Below are positions 33,510 to 42,137 of a stretch of DNA of 64,000 nucleotides, one piece after another. This stretch comes from Marinobacter maritimus (GTDB lineage: Bacteria > Pseudomonadota > Gammaproteobacteria > Pseudomonadales > Oleiphilaceae), in assembly GCF_007671675.1 (NCBI RefSeq), contig NZ_VCGW01000003.1, forward strand, positions 372,001 through 436,000, given 5' to 3'. Each line of letters starts with the position of its first letter. The stretch's first letter is position 1. The position numbers and the translations under genes were made by a program. Under the pieces are notes generated by a model. It searched no databases and was not told the origin of the DNA. It saw only the letters and a program-made list of their open reading frames with translations.

Positions 33510-35609
33510 ATGTTGGTTTCTTATCGCCGAGTAGACGAAGTCGCTGTTATCACGATTAATAACCCACCGGTAAATGCCCTTTCTCATGGCGTCCGCAAAG
33601 GCGTCCTTGAAGCCATAACCACAGCCCAGGCAGACGACTCCAAAGCCGTCGTTATCCTGTGCGAAGGTCGCACGTTTATTGCCGGTGCTGACATCAGTGA
33701 ATTCGGCAAACCGATCGAAGAGCCTTCCTTGCCCCAGGTTAATGCGGCGATTGAAGCCTCGGCCAAGCCAGTGATTGCGGCCATTCATGGCACTGCCTTG
33801 GGTGGAGGCTTCGAACTGGCATTGAGCTGCCATTACCGTTGTGCGCTTGACTCGGCTGCAGTCGGGCTACCCGAGGTCACCCTTGGGCTTTTACCTGGCG
33901 CAGGGGGAACCCAGCGGGTGCCTAGGCTAATTGGCGTTCAGGCGGCGCTGGATATGATCACCAGCGGACAGAAAGTTGCCGCGGAGAAAGCACTTGCGCT
34001 GGGGCTGATTGATCGCGTGATGGCTGGCCCGCTTGAGGAAGCGGCACTGGCGTACGCTCGTGAGCTGGTAGCAACGGGTGCCAAGCCACGGCGTATCAGT
34101 GATGCCTCCATTCCTGCGGAGAGCTTCGATAGTGACGCGTTTGAGGCCTATCGCAAGGTGCTTCGTAAGCGCAAGCGCGGGCAGGAAGCGCCGCAACGCA
34201 TCGTAGATTGTATTGAAGCCGCCATGGAGAAGCCATTTGATGAGGGGCTGACATACGAACGCTCCCGTTTTGTCGAGTGTTCCCAGTCGGAACAATCGGC
34301 GGCGTTACGGCACATTTTCTTTGCTGAACGTCAGGCGCCGAAGGTACCGGGACTGGATAAATCCGTTGCGTCGCGTTCGATTGAACGCGTGGCGGTTATC
34401 GGTGCTGGCACCATGGGCGGCGGAATTGCCATGTCCTTTGCCAACGCAGGTATTTCAGTGACCCTTTTGGAGCTCAATCAGAAGGGGCTGGATGCAGGTC
34501 TGGCGCTAATAGGCAAGAATTACGCGACCACCGTCAGCAAAGGCAAGCTTTCGCAAGAGCAGGCATCTGCACGTCAGGCATTGATTAGCGGTACCACAGA
34601 TTACGAAGCACTGACCGATGTTGATCTGGTGATCGAAGCCGTTTTTGAAAGCATGGACGTGAAGAGGCAGGTGTTTGGTCGTCTTGATGAAGTCTGCAAA
34701 GAAGGCGCGATTCTGGCGTCGAATACCTCGTATCTGGACGTCAACGAGATTGCGGCTGCGACCTCGCGCCCTCAGGACGTTGTGGGGTTACACTTCTTCA
34801 GCCCGGCGAACGTCATGCGCCTGCTTGAGGTCGTCCGTGCCGACAAGACTGCGGAAGACGTTATTGCGACAGCCATGGCTCTGGGTAAGCGCATTGGCAA
34901 GGTGCCCGTGCTGGCAGGGGTTTGTTATGGCTTCATTGGCAACCGAATGTTGCGGCAATATGCGCGTGAAGCTCAGCTTTGTATGATTGAGGGTGCAGAG
35001 CCCGAGCAAATCGATGGCGTGCTGACCGGGTTTGGCATGGCCATGGGCCCGCTGGCCGTAGGTGATCTGGCTGGTCTGGATATCGGGTACAAGGCGCGGC
35101 AGGCGCTGACGGATGAACAGAAGGGCGACCCGCGCAGCTACTGTATCGCGGACACGCTGGTTGAAATGGGACGGCTGGGGCAAAAAACAGGCGCCGGATA
35201 CTACCGTTACGACCCTGAGACCCGCGCCCGCTCAGCGGATCCAGAGGTTTTGGCCGTCATTGAGGCGAAGGCGAGGCAACACGAGGTGGAACGCCGAGTG
35301 TTCAGCGATGCGGAGATTCTTGATCGCCATCTGATGGGGTTGATCAATGAAGGCTTCCGCATTCTCGAAGAAGGCATTGCCCAGCGTCCGAGTGATATCG
35401 ACGTAGTTTATGTGCACGGTTATGGTTTCCCCTCGTACCGGGGCGGCCCTATGTTCTATGCCAGTCGTCGCGGCCTGAAAGCGGTGTATGAATGTATAGA
35501 GAGTCTGCACAAGAGCACCGGTGAGGCTCACTGGGCACCGGCGCCGTTGCTGACCGCACTGGTCGAGACTAACCAGACTCTGGACGACTGGATGGCCAGC
35601 AAAAGCTGA
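33510..35609 (+). CDS. Bifunctional enoyl-CoA hydratase/3-hydroxyacyl-CoA dehydrogenase (second FadB-like protein)
   Basis: 699 residues from the ATG at 33510, which has AGGAG 9 bp upstream. It has the same layout as the protein at 19419 and is clearly its paralogue: crotonase motifs AGADISEFG, ALGGGFELALS and LPEVTLGLLPGAGGTQRVP with both Glu residues; then VAVIGAGTMGGGIAMSFANA for NAD; then HFFSPANVMRLLEVV and GFIGNRML. The substitution of Lys/Arg-rich surface segments between the two suggests different acyl substrates. It lies behind acyl-CoA dehydrogenase and CoA-transferase genes. No thiolase follows at once; the PcaF-type thiolase at 40150 could complete the spiral. Confidence 0.93.
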   Translation: MLVSYRRVDEVAVITINNPPVNALSHGVRKGVLEAITTAQADDSKAVVILCEGRTFIAGADISEFGKPIEEPSLPQVNAAIEASAKPVIAAIHGTALGGGFELALSCHYRCALDSAAVGLPEVTLGLLPGAGGTQRVPRLIGVQAALDMITSGQKVAAEKALALGLIDRVMAGPLEEAALAYARELVATGAKPRRISDASIPAESFDSDAFEAYRKVLRKRKRGQEAPQRIVDCIEAAMEKPFDEGLTYERSRFVECSQSEQSAALRHIFFAERQAPKVPGLDKSVASRSIERVAVIGAGTMGGGIAMSFANAGISVTLLELNQKGLDAGLALIGKNYATTVSKGKLSQEQASARQALISGTTDYEALTDVDLVIEAVFESMDVKRQVFGRLDEVCKEGAILASNTSYLDVNEIAAATSRPQDVVGLHFFSPANVMRLLEVVRADKTAEDVIATAMALGKRIGKVPVLAGVCYGFIGNRMLRQYAREAQLCMIEGAEPEQIDGVLTGFGMAMGPLAVGDLAGLDIGYKARQALTDEQKGDPRSYCIADTLVEMGRLGQKTGAGYYRYDPETRARSADPEVLAVIEAKARQHEVERRVFSDAEILDRHLMGLINEGFRILEEGIAQRPSDIDVVYVHGYGFPSYRGGPMFYASRRGLKAVYECIESLHKSTGEAHWAPAPLLTALVETNQTLDDWMASKS

Positions 35610-35705
35610 GTTGTGTACCTCGATATCAGGGGCTGGATACGGATTCCTGTCCCTGGTTTTTCCTGAGGGCTGGTGGCTTGCATAGTCGATTCGTCGCTGT
35701 CATTA

Positions 35706-35739
35706 TCCGCTGATTCGAACAATCGTCCGATTATCGAAC
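35706..35739. promoter_or_regulatory. Putative PcaR-type double operator upstream of the IclR gene at 35775
   Basis: GTCCG-ATTAT-CGAAC (35725-35739) is close to the GTTCG-N5-CGAAC pattern, and a further CGAAC half-site lies exactly 19 bp upstream (35716-35720 versus 35735-35739). It ends 35 bp before the regulator's start codon, so autoregulation is likely. Confidence 0.55.
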
Positions 35740-35774
35740 GGTTACAGAGGCTAATGCAGAGGGGATGAATCAGG

Positions 35775-36554
35775 ATGAGTCACCAGGATTCGGATGGTAC
35801 CGGTGCAGACAAGGAGTTCCTGTCCACGTTTGCGCGCGGGCTTGAAGTCATAAGGTCTTTCGACACAGAGACGCCTTCTATGACGCTGTCGGCAGTTGCG
35901 GAAAAAAACAACCTGTCGAGGGCGGCTGCACGTCGTTTTCTGTTAACGCTGCAAAAGTTGGGCTATGTCTCCCAGGATGACAAGAAGTTTGGTCTGACCG
36001 CCAAGGTTCTGGAGCTTGGTTATTCGTATCTGGCGTCGCTGGACTTTTCGGAAACCGTCACACCCATCATGGAAGAAGTATCCTACCAGCTGGGAGAGTC
36101 CTGTTCCGCTCTGGTGCTTGATGGTGTCGATATCGTCTACGTCGCCCGAATCCCCCGGCGAGGCCTGATTCCTCTTAACCTGCAAATCGGCGCCCGCTTG
36201 CCTGCTTATGCCACCTCTGGCGGGCGCGTTTTGATGGCGGCGTTGCAGGCTCCGGAGTTGGAAGATGTCATCGAAAAAACCCACTTCGAGCAACTGACCG
36301 CTTATACTAAAGGGCCTGATGCGCTTCGAGCGGAATTACAAAAGATTCGCTCCGATGGTTACGCCATTGTGGATCAGGAGCTGGAACTGGGTATGAGGGC
36401 TTTGGCTGTACCGGTATTGGATCGTCGCGGAACTGCCCGGTTTGCGTTGAACTCCAGCAGCCATGTCAGCTCTGTGTCGATGGAGCGTATTGCACAGGAA
36501 TACGTGCCAATCATGCAGGACGCTGCACAAAAACTTACCGACATCCTGCCCTGA
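35775..36554 (+). CDS. IclR-family regulator, PcaR/PobR-like
   Basis: 259-residue IclR protein. The winged helix is ADKEFLSTFARGLEVIRSFD ... NNLSRAAARRFLLTLQKLGYV, and the effector domain includes ESCSALVLDGVDIVYVARIP, GARLPAYATSGGRVLMAAL and DGYAIVDQELELGMRALAVPV. The motif IVDQELE-x-GMR-x-AVPV and the R-A-A-A-R-R-F recognition helix belong to the subgroup of PcaR, PcaU and PobR, which respond to aromatic-pathway acids such as beta-ketoadipate or protocatechuate. A double operator-like site precedes it. It lies just upstream of the tct genes, whose promoter carries the same type of site, so it probably controls their expression. Confidence 0.9.
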   Translation: MSHQDSDGTGADKEFLSTFARGLEVIRSFDTETPSMTLSAVAEKNNLSRAAARRFLLTLQKLGYVSQDDKKFGLTAKVLELGYSYLASLDFSETVTPIMEEVSYQLGESCSALVLDGVDIVYVARIPRRGLIPLNLQIGARLPAYATSGGRVLMAALQAPELEDVIEKTHFEQLTAYTKGPDALRAELQKIRSDGYAIVDQELELGMRALAVPVLDRRGTARFALNSSSHVSSVSMERIAQEYVPIMQDAAQKLTDILP

Positions 36555-36581
36555 TAGCGGATTCTGATACAACTGATGCGG

Positions 36582-36604
36582 TGGCCCCTGTGAGACTGGG
36601 GCCA
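36582..36604 (+). terminator. Hairpin after the IclR gene (weak terminator)
   Basis: TGGCCCC-(9 nt)-GGGGCCA forms a perfect 7-bp stem 28 bp after the IclR stop. No T-run follows, only a pyrimidine-rich stretch, so termination may be partial. Confidence 0.45.
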
Positions 36605-36879
36605 TCTACCTATCTCTTCCTCACCTTGCCTGGTTCGTGTTTGGAACCGGCTCCCTTTACGCGTTGATCTGAAAATCTTATGGATGGCATGGAGTTAGCG
36701 ATTATTCGCTGTAAATCTCTTGTGGGTGGTGGTTCGGTTGCCTCTGAAAGGGCTGGTTGGGGGAAGGGAAAAACTCTTGCACCTTGTTTGTGAATATGTG
36801 AGATTACGTACCCGCGAAATATGCGAACATAAGTTCGATAAGCGAACAAGTATCTTTGCTGATTAGGATAACCACAAAA
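36605..36879 (+). promoter_or_regulatory. tctC promoter region with a double PcaR-type operator at 36814-36847
   Basis: The gap holds no convincing gene. At 36833-36847, GTTCG-ATAAG-CGAAC is a perfect dyad, and CGAAC recurs 19 bp upstream (36824-36828). The 34-bp block 36814-36847 matches the block at 42977-43010, before the CoA-transferase genes, at 25 of 34 positions. It lies 32 bp before the tctC start, consistent with repression or activation by an IclR protein. PcaR of Pseudomonas is known to bind GTTCGATAATCGCAC-type sites. Confidence 0.6.
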
Positions 36880-37872
36880 ATGATGAAATTAATGAAGAGC
36901 CGTTTGAAAGGTAAGATGTTATGCACTCTGGCCGCAGTGTCGCTGTCCTTTGGCGGGTTGGTGCAGGCTGATGAATGGCCGGAGGATAATATTCGCCTGG
37001 TGGTTCCCTATTCCGCAGGTGGCACAACAGATCTGTTGTCCCGGAAGGTTGCTGACCTGTTGCAAAAAGAGCTGACCACCGTTGTTGTCGAAAACCGCCC
37101 CGGTGCCGGCTCTACAGTGGCAACTGGCCAGTTGGCACGCGGTGGGCGCGGATCAGACCATATGTTGCTGATGGCCTCTCCCGGGCACACCATTGGGGCT
37201 TCCCTTTATCCGAATCTGCGTTACGATCCGGTGGCGGACTTTGCCTTCGTACGCAACGTGATCAATATTCCCAACGTTATGGTGGTTCCGAGCGATAGCC
37301 CTTACAACACCGTCGCTGAATTTGTAGAGGCGGCCCGTGAGCAGCAACTGTCCTTCAGTTCGCCGGGTATCGGCAGTTCGATTCACATGTCAGGTGAGCT
37401 GTTCAAAAACCTGACCCAGACGAATCTGGTACACGTGCCCTTCCGTGGTTCAGGTGAAGCGCTTCCAGCCCTGCTTTCCGGCGATGTGGATGTGGCGTTC
37501 GAGAATATGCCAACGGTCTACCCCCATATTCAATCAGGCAAGCTCAAAGCTCTGGCAGTAACCACACCGACAGCGTCCGAGTTCCTTCCGGACGTACCTT
37601 CCATGCAGCAGGCAGGCAAAGGCTACGGTCTTGAAAGCTATGAAACCTCGGCCTGGTTTGGTTTGATCGCACACAAGTCCTTCCCGGAAGAAGGGATGGC
37701 TAAGCTTCAGGCGGCCCTGGATAGGGTTATGGCCGGCGAAGACTTTAAAAAGTTCCTGCCGCAGTTCGGTGCGGAAGCTGGAACGGTTGTGGGTGATGAC
37801 TTCCGTCAGTTTGTTCAGAACGAGCTGCAGAAGTGGTCAGACGTTGCAGAAAAAGCAAACCTGAAGCGTTAA
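36880..37872 (+). CDS. tctC: Tripartite tricarboxylate transporter receptor (TctC/Bug family)
   Basis: 330 residues from the ATG at 36880; a TTG eight codons earlier is less likely. It has a Sec signal peptide (cleavage near VQA-DEW). The mature protein begins with the Bug-family pattern NIRLVVPYSAGGTTDLLSRKVAD, VVVENRPGAGSTVATGQLA, and later SSPGIGSSIHMSGELFK and LVHVPFRGSGEALPALLSGDVDVAFEN (in parts). Bug proteins bind small carboxylates such as citrate, aromatic acids or dicarboxylates and deliver them to TctAB. It is the first gene of a tctC-tctB-tctA operon and is preceded by PcaR-type operators, suggesting induction by an aromatic-pathway acid. Confidence 0.93.
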   Translation: MMKLMKSRLKGKMLCTLAAVSLSFGGLVQADEWPEDNIRLVVPYSAGGTTDLLSRKVADLLQKELTTVVVENRPGAGSTVATGQLARGGRGSDHMLLMASPGHTIGASLYPNLRYDPVADFAFVRNVINIPNVMVVPSDSPYNTVAEFVEAAREQQLSFSSPGIGSSIHMSGELFKNLTQTNLVHVPFRGSGEALPALLSGDVDVAFENMPTVYPHIQSGKLKALAVTTPTASEFLPDVPSMQQAGKGYGLESYETSAWFGLIAHKSFPEEGMAKLQAALDRVMAGEDFKKFLPQFGAEAGTVVGDDFRQFVQNELQKWSDVAEKANLKR

Positions 37873-37954
37873 TACAGGCTGCTTTCGGGGCGGTGCTTAC
37901 TGAAAGGTGAGCCCGCCTTTTTCTTTGAGAGAGATCGGTATACAGGGCCTGATC

Positions 37955-38491
37955 ATGGAAAAGTCTGAACTGCAATTTGTCGCGGCCAGCGAGTCCCATT
38001 ATGGCAGGTGCAACCCTAACTCGGTTTTGGGATGCGCCTTTTCTATTCTGGCATTGGGCTTTTTGTTCTACGTTATCCCCTCGCACATCGAGATACCTGG
38101 GCAGATGCAGCACCCGTTGCTGTCACCGCGGTTTTTGCCCCAGCTTGCGGGTTGGTTGGTGTTGGTGCTTTCGTTGATTCTTATGGTCGATGGCCTTGTC
38201 ACGCCACCAAAGCGAAGTGAAGCGGATGAATTCCGTCGAGGTGTTCCCATCATGCGGCAGGTGTTAATGGTCGCAGCCGGGGTTGTCTACGTACTGTTTT
38301 TTGAGGAACTTGGCGCCATTGGCAGCGGTTTTCTTGCCAGTGTTCTGCTGTTCCTGGCAAGCGACTTGCGCAATATCTGGGTGTATGCCCTGGCGATCAT
38401 CTTTCCCGCCATCGTGACCTTGCTGTTTATTTATGTGCTCAATGTTCCACTCCCTCCCGGAACGCTTTGGGAGTCGCTCTCCCTGATCTGA
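37955..38491 (+). CDS. tctB: Tripartite tricarboxylate transporter small membrane subunit (TctB)
   Basis: 178 residues from the ATG at 37955; a GTG upstream at 37907 would add an uncharacteristic charged stretch. Four transmembrane helices are visible, beginning around FSILALGFLFYVIPSHIEIP, with the SPRFLPQLAGWLVLVLSLIL segment typical of TctB (helix 1-2 loop with P-R-x-F-P). It partners TctA to form the membrane channel that works with the TctC receptor and an ion gradient. The gene is 82 bp behind tctC and 81 bp before tctA, all co-directional. Confidence 0.88.
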   Translation: MEKSELQFVAASESHYGRCNPNSVLGCAFSILALGFLFYVIPSHIEIPGQMQHPLLSPRFLPQLAGWLVLVLSLILMVDGLVTPPKRSEADEFRRGVPIMRQVLMVAAGVVYVLFFEELGAIGSGFLASVLLFLASDLRNIWVYALAIIFPAIVTLLFIYVLNVPLPPGTLWESLSLI

Positions 38492-38572
38492 ACCGCGTTC
38501 CTGACTGTCAGGCACGCACGCAGATAACGACGTCTGTCTGTTATCAGGTATTACGTATTTGGGTTGCTCAAA

Positions 38573-40057
38573 ATGGAAAATTTTTCTGAAGTTCTGACGC
38601 TCTTTTTGAGTGTTGATAATTTTCTTGCCATTGCGGCGGGTGTTCTGGTCGGTGTTGTTGTTGGTGCTATTCCTGGTCTGACGGCCACTATGGCGGTGGC
38701 ACTGGCGCTGCCGTTTACCTTTTCCATGGAGCCGGTCACCGCCATTCTGCTGCTGGTTGGTATCTATAAAGGTGGGATGTATGGTGGTTCGATCACCGCC
38801 ATTCTGATCCGTACCCCGGGCTCACCAGCCTCTGCCTGTACGCTGTTGGATGGTTATCCTATGGCGCAGCAGGGCAAGGCCAAGAAGGCCTTGAAAACGG
38901 CGCTGTACTCATCGGTTGTGGCGGATATGATTTCCAATATTGCCTTGATCTTTTTTGCATCCTACCTGGCAAAAATTGCACTGAATTTCGGTCCTCCCGA
39001 GTATTTCTGGCTTATCTGTTTCTCGCTGACCATCATTGTCTCCGTTTCCGGTAGCTCGGTGGTCAAAGGGTTGATTGCGGCGGGTCTCGGCATCATCGTT
39101 TCCACCATCGGCCTTGACGCGGTATACGGCACCCAGCGGCTGACCTTTGATAACTATAACCTGATGGATCGGGTTTCCTTCATTCCTCTGCTAATCGGCC
39201 TGTTTGCGATTCCCGAGGTAATTGAGTTCTATACATCCAAGGTAGCCCCGCACATCCGTACTGCGGTCAGCGGCGCATCGCTGACGTGGAAAGAATTCAA
39301 GGGTCTGTTGAAAACCATCGTCCGCGGTAGCCTTATCGGCGTTATTATTGGTGCGATCCCCGGTACTGGCGCCACCTCGGCGGCGTTCATCTCTTATAGC
39401 GAAGCCAAGCGGACCTCACCCCGCAAAGCGAACTTCGGTAAGGGTGAGATTGAAGGTGTTGCCGCAGCTGAGTCTGGTAATAACGGCGTCGCCGGCGCGA
39501 CACTGATTCCGTTGCTCTCACTGGGTATTCCGGGTGATGTCATCACAGCCATCATTCTGGGCGCTTTCATGATCCATGGCCTCACACCCGGCCCGGTTCT
39601 GTTCCAGGAAAACCTGACCCTGGTTTATGCGCTGTTCTGCGGCATTATGGTCAGCTCTTTCGTACTGGTATTTGTTGGCAACGCGGCTATTCGCTACTTT
39701 TCTCTCATTGCCGACATTCCCAAAACCATTCTGTTACCCATCGTATTGATGTTCTGTATCTACGGGGCCTATGCCGTTAATAACAGCACCTTTGATATTG
39801 CCCTGATGCTGGCCTTTGGCGTTGTCGGTTTTGTCTTTAACCGGACAGGGATCGCAGCGGCACCGTTCCTGATCGGCTTTATCCTCGGGCCGATGTTTGA
39901 AGACAACCTGAGGCGTACCATGCTCATCAGTAAAGGCGATTTGTCGATTTTCTTCCGGGGACCGATTACCTGGGTGTTCGTGATGCTTACCGTTGCTTCC
40001 CTGATTTTTGCGATTCGTCGCTACTGGGTGGCACGGAAGGAAGATGCGTTGGCGTAG
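38573..40057 (+). CDS. tctA: Tripartite tricarboxylate transporter large membrane subunit (TctA)
   Basis: 494 residues from the ATG at 38573 with about 11-12 membrane helices. Family motifs seen are GVLVGVVVGAIPGLTATMAV (near 25-45), GMYGGSITAILIRTPGSPAS (near 70-90), VIIGAIPGTGATSAAFISYS and GVAAAESGNNGVAGATLIPLLSLGIPGD (in parts), which form the two pseudo-repeat substrate loops. TctA is the transport pore. All motifs are intact and length is usual. It ends the tct operon; hairpins at 40085-40138 separate it from the convergent thiolase gene. Confidence 0.93.
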   Translation: MENFSEVLTLFLSVDNFLAIAAGVLVGVVVGAIPGLTATMAVALALPFTFSMEPVTAILLLVGIYKGGMYGGSITAILIRTPGSPASACTLLDGYPMAQQGKAKKALKTALYSSVVADMISNIALIFFASYLAKIALNFGPPEYFWLICFSLTIIVSVSGSSVVKGLIAAGLGIIVSTIGLDAVYGTQRLTFDNYNLMDRVSFIPLLIGLFAIPEVIEFYTSKVAPHIRTAVSGASLTWKEFKGLLKTIVRGSLIGVIIGAIPGTGATSAAFISYSEAKRTSPRKANFGKGEIEGVAAAESGNNGVAGATLIPLLSLGIPGDVITAIILGAFMIHGLTPGPVLFQENLTLVYALFCGIMVSSFVLVFVGNAAIRYFSLIADIPKTILLPIVLMFCIYGAYAVNNSTFDIALMLAFGVVGFVFNRTGIAAAPFLIGFILGPMFEDNLRRTMLISKGDLSIFFRGPITWVFVMLTVASLIFAIRRYWVARKEDALA

Positions 40058-40084
40058 GTACTTTGATGTGATCTGACAGTGGAA

Positions 40085-40138
40085 GGGTGCGGGCGCACCC
40101 TGCGGATTGCTGACGAGCCCCGGTATTCCGGGGCTCGT
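40085..40138. terminator. Two consecutive hairpins between convergent tctA and thiolase genes
   Basis: GGGTGC-GGGC-GCACCC (40085-40100) is followed by a perfect 11-bp stem ACGAGCCCCGG-TATT-CCGGGGCTCGT (40113-40138). Neither has a strong T-run, but the position between convergent stops supports transcription termination in both directions. Confidence 0.65.
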
Positions 40139-40149
40139 TGCGTTATGAC

Positions 40150-41352
40150 TTATACCCGTTCGATAAGTGTCGCGATACCCTGGCCGACCCCAATACACAT
40201 GGTGCACAGAGCATAGCGTCCACCGGTACGCTGCAACTGGTAGGCGGCGGTCATCATCAGGCGTGTCCCGGACATGCCCAGTGGGTGACCGAGAGCGATG
40301 GCACCGCCGTTCGGGTTTACCCGTGGATCGTCGTCGGCGACGCCGAGTTCCCGCAGGACAGCCAGCCCTTGTGCAGCGAAGGCTTCGTTCAGCTCGATCA
40401 CATCAATATCATTAATGCTGATACCGTGCTTCTCCAGCAATTTGCGGGTGGCGGGCACCGGACCTATCCCCATGATGCGTGGTTCAACGCCAGCGGTGGC
40501 CATGCCCAGCACTTTGGCCATAGGCTTGAGTTTGTGTTGCTTCACCGCGTCGGCGCTGGCGACCAACATGGCGGCGGCACCGTCATTCACACCAGACGCA
40601 TTACCAGCGGTAACGCTACCGCCTTCGCGGAACGGGGTAGGTAATGTTGCAAGCTTGTCGAGGGTTGTACTGCGGGGGTGTTCGTCAGTGTCGAATACCA
40701 GCGGTTCCTGTTTACGGCGAGGTATCAGGACCGGCACGATTTCCTCGGCAAAGACGCCTTCGCTCTGGGCTTTGGCGGTTTTTTGCTGCGAGCTCAGTGC
40801 GAACAAATCCTGATCTTCGCGAGATACGTCGAATTGTTCGGCAACGTTCTCGGCTGTTTCCGGCATCGAATCCACGCCGAATTCTTTCTTCATCAGCGGG
40901 TTCACAAAGCGCCAGCCGATGGTAGTGTCCTCAATTTTCTGGCTGCGGGAGAAACCGCTATCGGCTTTGCCCATTACATAGGGCGCCCGTGACATGGATT
41001 CGACGCCGCCTGCCAGTACCAGATTCATTTCGCCGGCGCGAATGGCGCGGAATGCAGTGCCTACCGCGTCCATGCCGGAGCCGCACAACCGGTTGATGGT
41101 GGTGCCCGGTACTGAGGTGGGTAGCCCGGCGAGCAGCGCCGACATGCGGGCCACATTGCGGTTGTCTTCACCTGCCTGGTTGGCGCATCCCATAATCACT
41201 TCATCGATGGCTGCCGGGTCCAGTTCGGGAGCCTCTGCCAGTAGCGCTTTGAAGATTTGAGCGGCCAGATCGTCCGGGCGAACACTGGCCAGAGTGCCGC
41301 CAAAGCGGCCGATGGCCGAGCGGCGGGGATGGCATAAAAATACATCAGTCAT
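40150..41352 (-). CDS. Beta-ketoadipyl-CoA thiolase-like acetyl-CoA acyltransferase (PcaF/PaaJ type)
   Basis: 400 residues from the ATG at 41352, whose ribosome-binding site GTGAGG lies inside the end of the upstream CoA-transferase gene. MGCANQAGEDNRNVARMSAL, TINRLCGSGMDAVGTAFRA (nucleophile Cys90), AGGVESMSRAPYVMGKA, GGAIALGHPLGMSG and CTMCIGVGQGIA match beta-ketoadipyl-CoA thiolases, which split beta-ketoadipyl-CoA into succinyl-CoA and acetyl-CoA. It is last in a catI-catJ-thiolase operon, which covers the two final steps of the beta-ketoadipate pathway or of adipate beta-oxidation. No ring-cleavage genes lie in this window. Confidence 0.92.
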   Translation of the reverse strand: MTDVFLCHPRRSAIGRFGGTLASVRPDDLAAQIFKALLAEAPELDPAAIDEVIMGCANQAGEDNRNVARMSALLAGLPTSVPGTTINRLCGSGMDAVGTAFRAIRAGEMNLVLAGGVESMSRAPYVMGKADSGFSRSQKIEDTTIGWRFVNPLMKKEFGVDSMPETAENVAEQFDVSREDQDLFALSSQQKTAKAQSEGVFAEEIVPVLIPRRKQEPLVFDTDEHPRSTTLDKLATLPTPFREGGSVTAGNASGVNDGAAAMLVASADAVKQHKLKPMAKVLGMATAGVEPRIMGIGPVPATRKLLEKHGISINDIDVIELNEAFAAQGLAVLRELGVADDDPRVNPNGGAIALGHPLGMSGTRLMMTAAYQLQRTGGRYALCTMCIGVGQGIATLIERV

Positions 41353-41360
41353 AATAAACC

Positions 41361-42137
41361 TCACTGTTGGCCTGCATGGTGGGCATCGGTGCGTGCTTTC
41401 AGGCTGCGCAGGATTTCCAGCTCTTCGGCGGTGGGGGCAGGGGTGGTTCCGAGTTCGTCGGCGAAGCGGATTTCCCAGCCCGTGGCGTTGATCACATCTT
41501 CGCGGGTTACGTTAGGGTGCAGCAGGTGCACGACCAGTTCCTTGGTTTCCGGATCTGGTTTGAGAATGCACAGGTCTGTGATGACGATTGTCGGGCCGCG
41601 ACCAATGTTGGGTACGTTGTCCCGAGCCTTACCGTCACGCCCAAAGCCGACTGTGGTAAGGAAGTCGACGTCTTTCACAAAGGTGCGCTTGGAGTGTTTC
41701 AGCGTGACAAACACTTCTTTTGCGTTGGTGGCTATTTCCGGTGCGCCGCCGCCTCCGGGCAGGCGAACTTTGGGTGCCCGATAGTCTCCAATCAACGTGG
41801 TGTTCAGGTTGGCGTAGCGATCAATCTGGGCGGTTCCCAGAAAACCGACGCTGACATGACCGCCTTGCAACCAATAGCGGAACATCTCCGGCACCGACAC
41901 CGTGGTCAGGGCTGATTCGCACAGCTCGCCATCGCCGATGGATAGTGGCAGAACATCGGGCCTGGTTTGCAGGGTGCCGGATTCGTAAATCAGGGTGATG
42001 TCCGGGGCGTGTGTCAGGCGAGCCAGATTGGCGGCCTCACTGGGCAGGCCGATACCGACGAAGCACGTCATCTCGCTGGTCAGCGCGCGGGCAGCGGTGA
42101 CGCTCATCATTTCTGAAGACGTAAATTCAAGGCTCAT
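41361..42137 (-). CDS. CoA-transferase subunit B (CatJ/GctB-like, 3-oxoadipate CoA-transferase type)
   Basis: 258 residues, class I CoA-transferase beta subunit. The catalytic glutamate that forms the glutamyl-CoA thioester is Glu52 in ITLIYESGT. SVGFLGTAQIDRYANLNTT, VRLPGGGGAPEIA and VITDLCILKPD are family features of the glutaconate/CatJ branch rather than the PcaJ/AtoA branch. Its ATG overlaps the subunit A stop (TAATG), and its end comes 8 bp before the thiolase start. With subunit A it would transfer CoA from succinyl-CoA to 3-oxoadipate or a related dicarboxylate. Confidence 0.9.
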   Translation of the reverse strand: MSLEFTSSEMMSVTAARALTSEMTCFVGIGLPSEAANLARLTHAPDITLIYESGTLQTRPDVLPLSIGDGELCESALTTVSVPEMFRYWLQGGHVSVGFLGTAQIDRYANLNTTLIGDYRAPKVRLPGGGGAPEIATNAKEVFVTLKHSKRTFVKDVDFLTTVGFGRDGKARDNVPNIGRGPTIVITDLCILKPDPETKELVVHLLHPNVTREDVINATGWEIRFADELGTTPAPTAEELEILRSLKARTDAHHAGQQ

